From Acidobacteriota bacterium (lineage in GTDB: Bacteria > Acidobacteriota > Polarisedimenticolia > QHYA01), in the NCBI GenBank assembly GCA_003223995.1, contig QHYA01000194.1:1-11922 (forward strand): a stretch of 11,922 bases of DNA. Reading direction: 5' to 3'. This document shows, piece by piece, positions 1-6,642 of the stretch; position 1 is the first letter of the stretch, and each line of letters starts with the position of its first letter. The translations under genes and the position numbers were made by a program. Below the pieces are notes generated by a model. It was not told the DNA's origin and did not search any database. It was given only the letters and a program-made list of their open reading frames with translations.

Positions 1-393
1 GAGGCGACCGAGCAGGTCGGATTCTTGACGGAGGCGAGTTTCGAAGGGAATTTTTTCCTCACCCAGGTGGTTTCCCATTTCAATCTGGCTCCTGTCGAGC
101 GGTTCCTGTCGGAGGCCGACCGGCAGGGCTTGAAGCTCCCGGGCGTCTTCGGCGTCTTCTACTTTCGCAGCGACAACCCCAGGACCTTTGCACGGCTTTC
201 CCGCTTCATGCCGGTCCCCGAGGAGAGTCTGAAGGCGGCGTTCGCCCGCGGGGCGACGGCGGATGAAGTCTGCGCCCAGACGATCGAGGCCTTGCTGAGT
301 TTCGGGGTCCGGAAGTTCTACATCAGCAACCTTCCGACAGCCGATGCGCACCGGGTCCTGACCCGCCTGAGGCGGATGGTCGAGGAGAGATAG
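1..393 (+). CDS. Methylenetetrahydrofolate reductase-like protein, C-terminal part (5' end outside window)
   Basis: The frame is open to base 1 and ends in TAG at 391-393, so this is the last 130 residues of a longer protein; the TTG at 25 is not a believable start. The visible part looks like the C-terminal half of the MTHFR TIM barrel. It has a helix-strand unit with LKLPGVFGVFYFRSDNP, where the family has a 'PGIMPI' segment, then F..L..FMPVPEESL, and near the end GVRKFYISNLP, which matches the family's 'G..g.HfytlN' strand. Such enzymes are flavoproteins that interconvert methylene- and methyl-tetrahydrofolate in the cytoplasm. The N-terminal catalytic residues are not visible, so a paralogue with another role is possible. 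The TatD-family gene follows after 50 bases on the same strand and may be co-transcribed. Confidence 0.75.
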   Translation, partial: EATEQVGFLTEASFEGNFFLTQVVSHFNLAPVERFLSEADRQGLKLPGVFGVFYFRSDNPRTFARLSRFMPVPEESLKAAFARGATADEVCAQTIEALLSFGVRKFYISNLPTADAHRVLTRLRRMVEER

Positions 394-443
394 CACACGG
401 TGTCTCGAGTCCCCTCGCGCGAGTTGCTTCGACGTGTGGGGGG

Positions 444-1208
444 TTGGTGACAGCAGACGCCCACTGCCACCTTTCGCTGCTGCGCGACCCGGATGAGGCC
501 GTTTACGAAGGTCTCGCAGCGGGAGTCTCGCCGATCCTCGCCGTCAGCATGGATGCCGACGAGGCGGAGGCCGTGCTTGCGCTGCGTGACCGGCATCGCG
601 GCGCCGTTCTGGCCGGTGCCGGCCTGCATCCCAGCCGCATCGTCGAACTCTCGGTCGAGCAGCAGCGAGAGCACCTCCTGCGCATCGAGGGGATTGCCGA
701 GGGCGCCGATTTCATCGGGGAGATCGGCCTCGACTACAAAGACGCCCGCGAGGAGCCGCAACGGGCGCACCAGCGGGAAGCTCTCGAACGGCTGCTGGAT
801 GTGGCGGCGGGACGGCGGCTGCCCGTGAACCTTCACACGCGCCGTGCAGACAGGGAAGTGATGGAGGCGGCCATTGCATTCCACGAAAAGACAGGCCTGG
901 GCGCCCTGATGCACTGGTTCACGCACTCGAGCAAGCTCGCGCGGAGCTGCACCGAGCGAGGGATCTTCATCTCCGCCGGCCCCTCGGTCCTGGTCAGCGA
1001 GCGGACGGCGGCGGTCGCCCGGTGCATCGACGCGTCGATCCTTCTCGTCGAGACGGACACTCCTGTCGAGTACGGGACGCTCGGTCCTGCTCGTCCGGCC
1101 TGGGCCGCGCGCGTCCTGCGGCGGCTGGCGGAGCTGAGGCAGACAGACGTGGCGCTCCTTTCAGAGTCGGTCCGCAGGAACCTGGCCAATTACCTCGAAC
1201 GCTCTTGA
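444..1208 (+). CDS. TatD-family metal-dependent hydrolase (putative DNase)
   Basis: This is a 254-residue amidohydrolase-fold protein of normal TatD length. All expected metal ligands are visible: the HxH pair H7/H9 in DAHCHLS, E93 in GEIGLDY, H131 in NLHTR, H157 in MHWFTH and D205 in VETDTP. The conserved GLHP is at 60-63. Characterised family members are divalent-metal deoxyribonucleases acting in the cytoplasm in DNA repair or turnover. The segment after D205 (VEYGTLGPARP) differs from the usual 'ETDsP.l.p....N.P' pattern, so it may be a side branch rather than a strict TatD orthologue. Start is TTG 444 or the adjacent in-frame GTG 447; both are preceded by a run of six G (438-443) that may serve as ribosome binding site. 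It lies 50 bases after the MTHFR-like gene and converges on the zinc-knuckle gene. Confidence 0.88.
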   Translation: MVTADAHCHLSLLRDPDEAVYEGLAAGVSPILAVSMDADEAEAVLALRDRHRGAVLAGAGLHPSRIVELSVEQQREHLLRIEGIAEGADFIGEIGLDYKDAREEPQRAHQREALERLLDVAAGRRLPVNLHTRRADREVMEAAIAFHEKTGLGALMHWFTHSSKLARSCTERGIFISAGPSVLVSERTAAVARCIDASILLVETDTPVEYGTLGPARPAWAARVLRRLAELRQTDVALLSESVRRNLANYLERS

Positions 1209-1220
1209 TTTTGGCGCCAC

Positions 1221-1260
1221 AAGCCACCACGAAATCTTGTCAAGCGTTGATGGGTGGTTT
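1221..1260. terminator. Possible bidirectional terminator between convergent genes
   Basis: Between the convergent stop codons (1208 and 1260), AAGCCACC at 1221-1228 can pair with GGTGGTTT at 1253-1260 (eight pairs, one of them G-T). Inside the 24-base loop lies the palindrome CTTGTCAAG at 1236-1244. The + strand side ends in TTTTA. The location is right for a shared terminator, but the loop is long and the U-tract short, so this is only a candidate. Confidence 0.25.
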
Positions 1261-1550
1261 TAGTCCAGCTCGAACGGACGGGGGGGGAGGGGCTTGTCCT
1301 TTTCTTCCTTGGCCTTCTTCATGGCCTCCTGGAGCTTCTTCTCGAGGATCTCCTTCTCGTGTTCGACACTGGTGAAGGCTTTCTTGAAGGCGGAGCCGAG
1401 CGCTCCCTCGCGCTCCTTCTCCGCCGCCACGGCGTCCTCGAACGACTTCGACCGCTTCGGCCGTTTCTCGGACAGGATCGCGCCGGTCGCAGGGTCCACC
1501 TTCATCTCGGTGCCACAGCAGGGACAGCAGATTTCAAGCGTGTCGCTCAT
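1260..1550 (-). CDS. Small CPCC zinc-knuckle protein with charged helical tail
   Basis: This is a 96-residue protein of unknown function. The N-terminus carries ICCPCCGTEM (Cys 8, 9, 11, 12), one CxxC-type knuckle, followed by KVDPATGAIL, a strand arrangement typical of zinc-ribbon beta-hairpins. Only one knuckle is present, so zinc would need Cys 8/9/11/12 alone or a dimer. Residues from about 30 to 85 are rich in Lys and Glu with no Pro and probably form a long charged helix or coiled coil; the tail is PLPPRPFELD. No signal peptide or membrane segment is seen, so it is probably cytoplasmic. The ATG start is well supported by an AAGGAG site seven bases upstream. It is transcribed towards the TatD-family gene and divergently from the HExxH gene. 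Confidence 0.8.
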   Translation of the reverse strand: MSDTLEICCPCCGTEMKVDPATGAILSEKRPKRSKSFEDAVAAEKEREGALGSAFKKAFTSVEHEKEILEKKLQEAMKKAKEEKDKPLPPRPFELD

Positions 1551-1557
1551 CGTTCAG

Positions 1558-1563
1558 CTCCTT
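1558..1563 (-). promoter_or_regulatory. Ribosome binding site of the zinc-knuckle gene
   Basis: On the - strand this reads AAGGAG with a seven-base spacer to the ATG at 1550, close to the ideal Shine-Dalgarno sequence. It fixes the start of the small gene. Confidence 0.75.
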
Positions 1564-1702
1564 GAACCCGGCCGCACAAAGGCCCTTTTCCCTGGTCAGT
1601 CCGCTTGCTGCCTCAGAATACCACGACGCCCATTGACGGTACGCTGGATGCCTGGAGCGGCGGGTGTGGGCAGACGAGGAGAGGGGGAGTCATGGACGAT
1701 CC

Positions 1703-1724
1703 GCGATCACAATGCGATCACAAT
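1703..1724. repeat. Perfect 11-bp tandem direct repeat upstream of the HExxH gene
   Basis: GCGATCACAAT occurs twice head to tail (1703-1713 and 1714-1724), about 50 bases before the HExxH gene start and about 150 bases from the divergent zinc-knuckle gene start. Spacing of 11 bp is about one helical turn, so two copies would face the same side of DNA, as expected for a regulator's binding site. Role is inferred. I could not place a convincing -35/-10 pair in the 221-base divergent region 1551-1771; apart from this repeat and a possible 29-codon frame (1692-1781) I see nothing else in it. Confidence 0.6.
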
Positions 1725-1771
1725 AGGAACACGCTCCTCCTTTCGATAAGAGAGGGACGCGTCGCCAGGTC

Positions 1772-3199
1772 ATGTCGATGAGCGTTCTGGATCATCTGGT
1801 CCCGGTAGATCCACGGCGGGAGGATCAACTCCGCCGGCGTCTCGCCGTCCAGGCGGCCCGCAGGCTCGGTGCGGCCCTGGCAAGATGGACTCGGCTTCTG
1901 GGCCGCGGTCGCCACAGCGCTGGATACCGAAAGCGGCTCGTCCCCGTGCGAGAACTGATGAGGGCGGTCTCCTCACAACCGTCAGCCGTCCGGAATCGGT
2001 TCCTCTCGGGGGGAGACTTCCGCACGTGGCTCGCAGGCGTAGAGGACGCGCTGTCGATGGCGCGGGCTGCACGCGAGACGCGGAGGTTCCGGCCTTCCGA
2101 AAGGTCGGGGCGCGGAAACATGAGTGGGGGAAGGGCGTCACGGACACCGGCCTCCTGGGTGCGCTTGATGGAGTGCGCCGCTGACGCTGGAGAGCTTGCT
2201 CGCCTCGCGCCAACAGGCAAGCTTCCTTCCGATTTCCCCGACCGGGCGATGGACCTGGCGATGATGACGCTCGATAGGCGGGCCATCGAGTTCCCTCTGA
2301 TCGCCATCCCCTTCCTCCCCGTAGCCCACGCCGGACGCTTCCGGACCCTCTACTGTAAAGACCCCGGCGCGGGGCTTCCGGTGACGGCCCCCGTGACCTG
2401 CGCCCCTGACCGTCTCACGGTGAGACCTCGCCGCGACAAGCGCTTCGAGCAGGGCGTCCAGCGGGCCCTGGCTCTGATGCGCGCCGCATGGCCCGAAGCG
2501 GCGACGCTCGTGAAAAGGCAAACACAGCTCGTCGTTCCCATCATCGAGCCCGGAACGGTCTCGTATTCTTCCGCTCGCCGCCCTGGTGTGTCCTACATCA
2601 ACATCCACAGTCGCCCCTCTGTCCGACTGGCCGAGGACCTTCTCCACGAAGCGTCGCACATGCGCCTGCACGACATCGAAAGCCTCTTCCCTCTCACCAG
2701 AGATGGGGGTGAGGGAGCCGACGAGGGCCCGAGGTTCTATTCGCCCTGGCGGCGGGAGTGGCGGCCGCTCCGAGGCCTGATCCACGGAGCTTTCACCTTC
2801 ACGGTCGGGGCGCAGTTTTTCGAACGGATGCTTTGCGCATCGAAACGGCGGCGCGCCGCCGTCCGGCTCGCCGGTTCCCGACGTCTGTGGCTTGCACGAC
2901 GCTTGCTCGAGGAGGTGGAAGATGTGAGAGTGGCGCTGCGCTCGCTCCGCGAGGCGGAGCGAGCGGGCCTGCTGCTCGCTGCCGGTCGAGGATTGCTCGC
3001 GACGATCTCCCGCGAGCGCCGCTCGCTGGCCGTCCGCGCGCGGAGGCGAAGACAGTGGCTTTCGCGCACGCCGGGCGGCCGCGCCGAGCTGGTACGCCTC
3101 GAAGCTCATATCCGTCGGCTGTCGGAAAAGCCCCTCAGGTGGAGTTGGGCCCGGGGACGAGCCCAAGGTCGCATCGCCTCCGCGGTCATGCTCCCGTAG
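1772..3199 (+). CDS. HExxH-domain putative peptide-modifying enzyme (aKG-HExxH peptide beta-hydroxylase type)
   Basis: This is a 475-residue protein. The diagnostic segment is LLHEASHMRLHDI, giving HExxH at 292-296 and a further His at 300. About 25 residues later comes FYSPWRREWRPLRGLIHGAF (322-341), which carries H338. The HExxH plus '(Y)SPWR.d.RPL.G..HG' pair is the hallmark of the mod_HExxH domain (TIGR04267), originally noted beside ribosomal-peptide modification genes and more recently assigned to iron/alpha-ketoglutarate peptide beta-hydroxylases. Iron binding by H292, H296 and H338 is inference. The N-terminal 280 residues are Arg-rich and not recognised, and the C-terminus (about 370-460) is Arg-rich helix. 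No signal peptide or membrane helix is seen. Start is ATG 1772 or ATG 1778; neither has a good own ribosome site, and ATG 1778 overlaps a TGA ending a 29-codon frame, so coupled translation is possible. The DCC-family gene follows within 20 bases. Confidence 0.72.
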   Translation: MSMSVLDHLVPVDPRREDQLRRRLAVQAARRLGAALARWTRLLGRGRHSAGYRKRLVPVRELMRAVSSQPSAVRNRFLSGGDFRTWLAGVEDALSMARAARETRRFRPSERSGRGNMSGGRASRTPASWVRLMECAADAGELARLAPTGKLPSDFPDRAMDLAMMTLDRRAIEFPLIAIPFLPVAHAGRFRTLYCKDPGAGLPVTAPVTCAPDRLTVRPRRDKRFEQGVQRALALMRAAWPEAATLVKRQTQLVVPIIEPGTVSYSSARRPGVSYINIHSRPSVRLAEDLLHEASHMRLHDIESLFPLTRDGGEGADEGPRFYSPWRREWRPLRGLIHGAFTFTVGAQFFERMLCASKRRRAAVRLAGSRRLWLARRLLEEVEDVRVALRSLREAERAGLLLAAGRGLLATISRERRSLAVRARRRRQWLSRTPGGRAELVRLEAHIRRLSEKPLRWSWARGRAQGRIASAVMLP

Positions 3200-3218
3200 C
3201 GGTGTGCTGAGGGCCCAA

Positions 3219-3659
3219 ATGCGAGACCTGGAGGCGGCAGAGGACAGGGCGATCGTCCTGTTCGATGGCGTCTGCAACCTCTGCAATGGGTGGGTCCGTT
3301 TCATCGTCGAACGCGATCGCAAGGGTTACTTCATGTTCGCGCCTCTGCAGTCCGAGGTGGGCAGGAGCCTTCTGGAAGCCCGCGGCCTCCGGGCGGCTGT
3401 CGCCGGAGCGGAGCCGCGCGGTATGGAAAGCATCGTTCTGATCGAGGGCTCGCGGTGTCTGACGAGGAGCGATGCGGCGATCGAGATCCTCCGGCATCTT
3501 TCGGGCCTCTGGCCGCTCCTGGGGATCCTGCGGGCGATTCCCAGGCCCATTCGCGATCGTTGCTACGACGTGATCGCGCGGAACCGCTACCGCTGGTTCG
3601 GCAGGAGAGCAACCTGCATGGTTCCTTCACCGGAAATCCGCGACAGGTTCCTGAAGTGA
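3219..3659 (+). CDS. DCC-family (DUF393) thiol-disulfide oxidoreductase-like protein
   Basis: This is a 146-residue protein. The motif VLFDGVCNLCNGWV near the N-terminus is the signature of the DCC family, with the CxxC pair at residues 19 and 22. Downstream, FAPLQSEVG and SIVLIEG..CLTRSDAAIEILRHL also match the family, as does the C-terminal RNRYRWFG. The family is annotated as thioredoxin-like from the CxxC, but the biochemical role is not well established. ATG 3219 is chosen because GAGGG (3209-3213) sits five bases before it; an in-frame GTG at 3204 is an alternative that would add five residues. It follows the HExxH gene by 19 bases and is probably co-transcribed, so a redox role linked to the modification enzyme is possible but unproven. 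It converges on the metallophosphoesterase-like gene across a 96-base gap. Confidence 0.88.
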   Translation: MRDLEAAEDRAIVLFDGVCNLCNGWVRFIVERDRKGYFMFAPLQSEVGRSLLEARGLRAAVAGAEPRGMESIVLIEGSRCLTRSDAAIEILRHLSGLWPLLGILRAIPRPIRDRCYDVIARNRYRWFGRRATCMVPSPEIRDRFLK

Positions 3660-3755
3660 AGGAAGGGGGAGTAGCGCCGGATGAAGCCCTCGTATCCTGG
3701 ACGCCGGATGAGTGTCTGAACGGCCCCCTGTCTCAAGCAGGCCCCTGGATTCGGG

Positions 3756-4580
3756 TCAATGCTTCCCGAGCGCGCGTTCCTTGGCGGGGAGGATCTCCAG
3801 ACAGGTGGTCCACCAGCCGGTGCGGATCGTCTCGATGAACTCGGGTGGGAGGGATTCCTCGGCCATCTCGCGCGCGAGCCGCTCGTGGTCGTAGGGGACG
3901 GGCACGAACTCGACCTGGATCTCGCCCGGCACGGGGGAGATCTCCTGCTCTTCCACGATCGTGAACCAGACGTGGGTCTGGCCGTCGTTGGCGGGCCGGC
4001 CGAGAGCGCCGGCATTGACGATGCCCCGGCCCGGCTCGATGAGCCTCTTCCAGTGCAGGCCCGTGTGAGTGCAGACGATCACATCCGCCTCGTGGTCGCG
4101 CAGGAGCTTCCGGATGAAGGGGTCGGGGGTCATGCTCCGCCAGAGGAACTCATTGACCTTCCGCGGCGAGCCGTGACAGAGCAGCAGCTTCCGGCCTCCG
4201 ACCGTCATGCGGATGTGCCCGGGCAGGTTTCCCATCCACGCCTTGTGCTCGGCTGACGTGCGCGTGCGCGTGTAGTCGTAGGAGAGCTGGGCATAGTAGT
4301 TGTCCCGCGGGTCGGTGTAGCCGCAGAGGCAGTCCTCGGCCCCGGTCGAGAGGGCCTGCTCGTAGTTACCCTGGATGGCGGGAAGGCTTGCCTCCCGCAG
4401 GATCTCGATCGTGCGGTCGGGGTGGGGGCCGAAGGCCCCGAAATCCCCCAGCGCGACGATCGCGTCCACCTTCCGGCTCCTCGCCAGCTTCAGGGCTTCC
4501 CCCAGCGCGAGGTGGTTCGAATAGATACCGCCAAAGAACGCGACGCGGTCGAAGCTGCCGAGATCAACGGTCGGGGTCAC
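3756..4580 (-). CDS. Metallophosphoesterase-like protein with an altered metal site
   Basis: This is a 274-residue calcineurin-fold protein, last gene of the importer operon. Motifs appear in the usual order: FFGGIYSN (15-22), LGDFGAFGPHP (44-54), GNYE (71-74), LCHGSP (134-139) and CTHTGLHW (170-177). Several conserved residues are replaced: the first D-x-H reads G18-x-Y20, the His of GNH is Tyr73, and the last His of GHxH is Gly174. D46, N72, H136 and H172 remain. By comparison with characterised two-metal members this removes one metal site and the usual general acid but keeps the other site. It may be a one-metal enzyme, a rewired subfamily, or a binding protein. Start is GTG 4580, which overlaps the radical SAM stop as GTGA; earlier in-frame GTG codons at 4613 and TTG 4589 are alternatives. 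A C-terminal extension of about 60 residues is not recognised. Confidence 0.8.
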   Translation of the reverse strand: MTPTVDLGSFDRVAFFGGIYSNHLALGEALKLARSRKVDAIVALGDFGAFGPHPDRTIEILREASLPAIQGNYEQALSTGAEDCLCGYTDPRDNYYAQLSYDYTRTRTSAEHKAWMGNLPGHIRMTVGGRKLLLCHGSPRKVNEFLWRSMTPDPFIRKLLRDHEADVIVCTHTGLHWKRLIEPGRGIVNAGALGRPANDGQTHVWFTIVEEQEISPVPGEIQVEFVPVPYDHERLAREMAEESLPPEFIETIRTGWWTTCLEILPAKERALGKH

Positions 4581-5473
4581 GTCCGGCAACTGAACCCTGT
4601 CACGTGACACGTGAAGCAGGCCTGATGGCGAAGCTCGAAAGGACCCAGAGCGTCGCCAAGCGTTTCTCCCATTCTCGCGTCGGGATAGTCTATGAGAATG
4701 GGACAAACGAAGATTCCCTGGGAAGTGACCATGCGGCACGAGGAGCACTGGAGGATCCCGGCCTCTTCCGGTGTCAAGTGCCGTCCCCGCAGCGTCTCCC
4801 AGGACTCGTAAGCCCGCGAGCGCTCGGCCTCCGCTCCGATCCGCAGGAGAGGGAGAACCTTCAGCCGCGGGCGCGTGAGTCCGACCGATCGCAGGAATTC
4901 GAGGAACCTCAGCCGCCCTTCCTGGCTGCCTGCCCCCTCGCAGGCTTCCGTAACGGTGATCACGGGATTGAGCCCTGCCGCCGCGAGATTGCCGATCCCG
5001 GTGAGGATGCGGTGGAAGGTGCCGGGACCGCGGATCGGATCGTTGGTCCGAGGATCGTAGCCGTCGATGGAGACCCTGATGTCCAGGCTGTACTCCGACG
5101 CATCGGAGAGCTGCCTGATGCTCGCTGCCGCGTCGGGGCGAATGAGCAGCCCGTTCGTCAGTATGGAGACCGGTCCCTGCTTCAGCGTCGCCTCGATGAT
5201 CTCGAAGATCTCGGGGTTCAGAAAAGGCTCCCCTCCGGTGAAGTAATACTCCTTGACGCCCAGAGCCTCCGCTTCGGCAAGATGGCGCTTTACGGCCTCG
5301 AGCGTCAGCATCTCGTGGCTGTGGTTGGTGGGGGAGCTGGAGATGAAGCAGTGCGTGCACTGGAGGTTGCAAAGCGTCCCCGCCACCTGGAACCAGAGGG
5401 TGTCCAGCGCGAAGAGGGGACTGATCGGATACTCCCGGCCCGGTTCGGCCGGCCGGTGCACAGCGTCGCTCAT
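4577..5473 (-). CDS. Radical SAM protein with a twitch/SPASM-like C-terminal cysteine cluster
   Basis: This is a 298-residue radical SAM enzyme. The canonical CxxxCxxC (C35, C39, C42 in LCNLQCTHCF) binds the 4Fe-4S cluster that cleaves S-adenosylmethionine; FTGGEPF at 78-84 is the SAM-binding GGEP motif, and SILTNGLL is the next strand. The C-terminus holds six more cysteines: C243, C246, C257 (C-x9-G-x3-C) and C286, C289, C296 (C-x2-C-x6-C). This closely resembles the auxiliary-cluster pattern of twitch/SPASM domains, used by peptide- and small-molecule-modifying radical SAM enzymes. The substrate is unknown. The ATG is preceded by AAGGAG ten bases upstream and overlaps the ATPase stop as ATGA. 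The gene's stop overlaps the next start as GTGA. Tight coupling to an importer suggests it acts on, or makes something from, the imported compound. Confidence 0.88.
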   Translation of the reverse strand: MSDAVHRPAEPGREYPISPLFALDTLWFQVAGTLCNLQCTHCFISSSPTNHSHEMLTLEAVKRHLAEAEALGVKEYYFTGGEPFLNPEIFEIIEATLKQGPVSILTNGLLIRPDAAASIRQLSDASEYSLDIRVSIDGYDPRTNDPIRGPGTFHRILTGIGNLAAAGLNPVITVTEACEGAGSQEGRLRFLEFLRSVGLTRPRLKVLPLLRIGAEAERSRAYESWETLRGRHLTPEEAGILQCSSCRMVTSQGIFVCPILIDYPDARMGETLGDALGPFELRHQACFTCHVTGFSCRT

Positions 5474-6642
5474 CTCGACCGTGCTCCTTCGAGGCTTTCC
5501 TGCGGGGCCGGCGCGTCCGGGTTCCCGCTGCCCCGGGGCATCTCCGAAGGACCCGGCCCCGCTCCGTCCCGCTCATGCCCCTTCGGGGAAGCGCCGGCGT
5601 CCTCTCGCGGCCAGAGAACAACCTTGCCGGCGCGGATGCCGATCCCGAGGATCGCCCCCTCCGTCAACGGCAGGTCGTTCCGCGCATCGACGATGATACG
5701 GGACCCTCCGGCCCGCAGCAGCAGGCGCAACTGGTTCCCGAGAAATAAGGAGGATTCGACAGCGGCCTGGAAGTCCGCCCCGTCGTCACGGACAACCTCG
5801 AGATCCTCGGGCCGGATCATGGCCCAGCAAGGTCCCACCGAGGCCCCGGCGGGGGCGTCAACGGCGGCGAATGGCAGGGCCAGGTCGAGGCGGCCATTCC
5901 GGACGGCACAGTCGGCGGGGAAGATGTTGGCCGAGCCAAGGAAGCCGGCGACGAACAGGTTCTCCGGGCGGCGGTACACCTCTGCGGGAGGACCGGACTG
6001 TTCGATCCTGCCCGAGCTCATGACGGCCAGCTCGTGGCCGATGCTCATTGCCTCCACCTGGTCATGGGTGACGTAAACCGTCGTGATCGCCAGCTCACGC
6101 AGGAGCCGGAACAGCTCGCCGCGCAGCTCCTCGCGCAGACGCGCGTCGAGCGAGGAGAGGGGCTCGTCGAGCAGCAGCACCCTGGGGCGGAAGGCAATGG
6201 CGCGCGCCAAGGCCACACGCTGGCGCTCCCCGCCGGAGAGCTGCTGCACGCGGCGCTCCGCGAGATGTTCCATCCGGACCAGCGCCAGCGTCTCTGCCGC
6301 CCGCCGGCGCCGCTCGGCGCGGCGCACGTGCCGGCAGCGCAGTCCAAACTCGACGTTCTCCCGGACGTTCAGATGGGGGAACAGCGCGTAGTCCTGGAAC
6401 ACGATGCCGATCTCCCGCCGGTGGGCCGGAAGGGCCGTGATGTCCCGCCCGTCGAGGCGGACGGATCCCCCGGAAGGCTCCGTCAGCCCCGCGATCATCC
6501 ACAGAGTCGTGGTTTTCCCCGAGCCGCTCGGCCCGACGATCGCGGTGATCTTCCCCTCGGGGAACGAATGGCTGAGGGAATCAACGGCCACGGTCGCCCC
6601 GTAGGACTTCCTCAGCGAGCGGGCCTCCAGCAGGGCGTTCAC
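5470..6642 (-). CDS. ABC importer ATPase (iron/polyamine/thiamine-type)
   Basis: This is a 390-residue ATP-binding subunit that powers uptake through the inner-membrane permeases encoded just upstream. All ATPase motifs are intact: Walker A GPSGSGKTT (37-45), Q-loop Q83 in VFQDYALFPHLNV, signature LSGGERQRVALARA (135-148), Walker B and D-loop LLLDEPLSSLD (156-166) and the switch His in VTHDQVEA. After the roughly 240-residue ATPase domain comes a C-terminal part with AMIRPEDL and later strands typical of the TOBE_2 regulatory domain of spermidine/iron/sugar importers. The last 35 or so residues are Pro/Gly/Arg-rich and look disordered. GTG 6642 is chosen because it begins just before MNALLEARSL, has GGAGG upstream, and overlaps the permease stop as GTGA. 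Substrate specificity is not encoded in this subunit. Confidence 0.93.
   Translation of the reverse strand: MNALLEARSLRKSYGATVAVDSLSHSFPEGKITAIVGPSGSGKTTTLWMIAGLTEPSGGSVRLDGRDITALPAHRREIGIVFQDYALFPHLNVRENVEFGLRCRHVRRAERRRRAAETLALVRMEHLAERRVQQLSGGERQRVALARAIAFRPRVLLLDEPLSSLDARLREELRGELFRLLRELAITTVYVTHDQVEAMSIGHELAVMSSGRIEQSGPPAEVYRRPENLFVAGFLGSANIFPADCAVRNGRLDLALPFAAVDAPAGASVGPCWAMIRPEDLEVVRDDGADFQAAVESSLFLGNQLRLLLRAGGSRIIVDARNDLPLTEGAILGIGIRAGKVVLWPREDAGASPKGHERDGAGPGPSEMPRGSGNPDAPAPQESLEGARSR
5484..5489 (-). promoter_or_regulatory. Ribosome binding site of the radical SAM gene
   Basis: AAGGAG on the - strand, ten bases before the ATG at 5473 and lying inside the end of the ATPase gene. It supports this start and independent initiation within the operon. 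Confidence 0.65.

Noticed and set aside
2138..3322. Long - strand frame opposite the HExxH gene
   Set aside because: No recognisable domain, and it covers the HExxH and SPWR motifs encoded on the other strand and runs into the DCC-family gene.
3675..3711. CGCCGGATGA repeated at 3675-3684 and 3702-3711, and a 12-codon ATG frame between them
   Set aside because: A 10-base repeat in a GC-rich convergent gap can arise by chance, and a 12-codon frame is too short to support without conservation data.
4599..4613. Palindrome GTCACGTGAC followed by a second CACGTG
   Set aside because: It lies in the radical SAM 3' coding end (codons for Cys-His-Val-Thr) and can be explained by coding sequence; there is no promoter context.
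3756..5621. Longest upstream extensions of the operon genes (phosphoesterase to 5621, ATPase to 7392, second permease to 8339)
   Set aside because: The extensions read through neighbouring genes in another frame and have no domain similarity; overlapping GTGA/ATGA starts give proteins of normal family length.
4388..6076. Long + strand frame opposite the phosphoesterase, radical SAM and ATPase genes
   Set aside because: Its translation is Arg/Pro/Ser-rich with no recognisable motif, and the opposite strand encodes three well-supported proteins. It is a shadow frame of GC-rich DNA.
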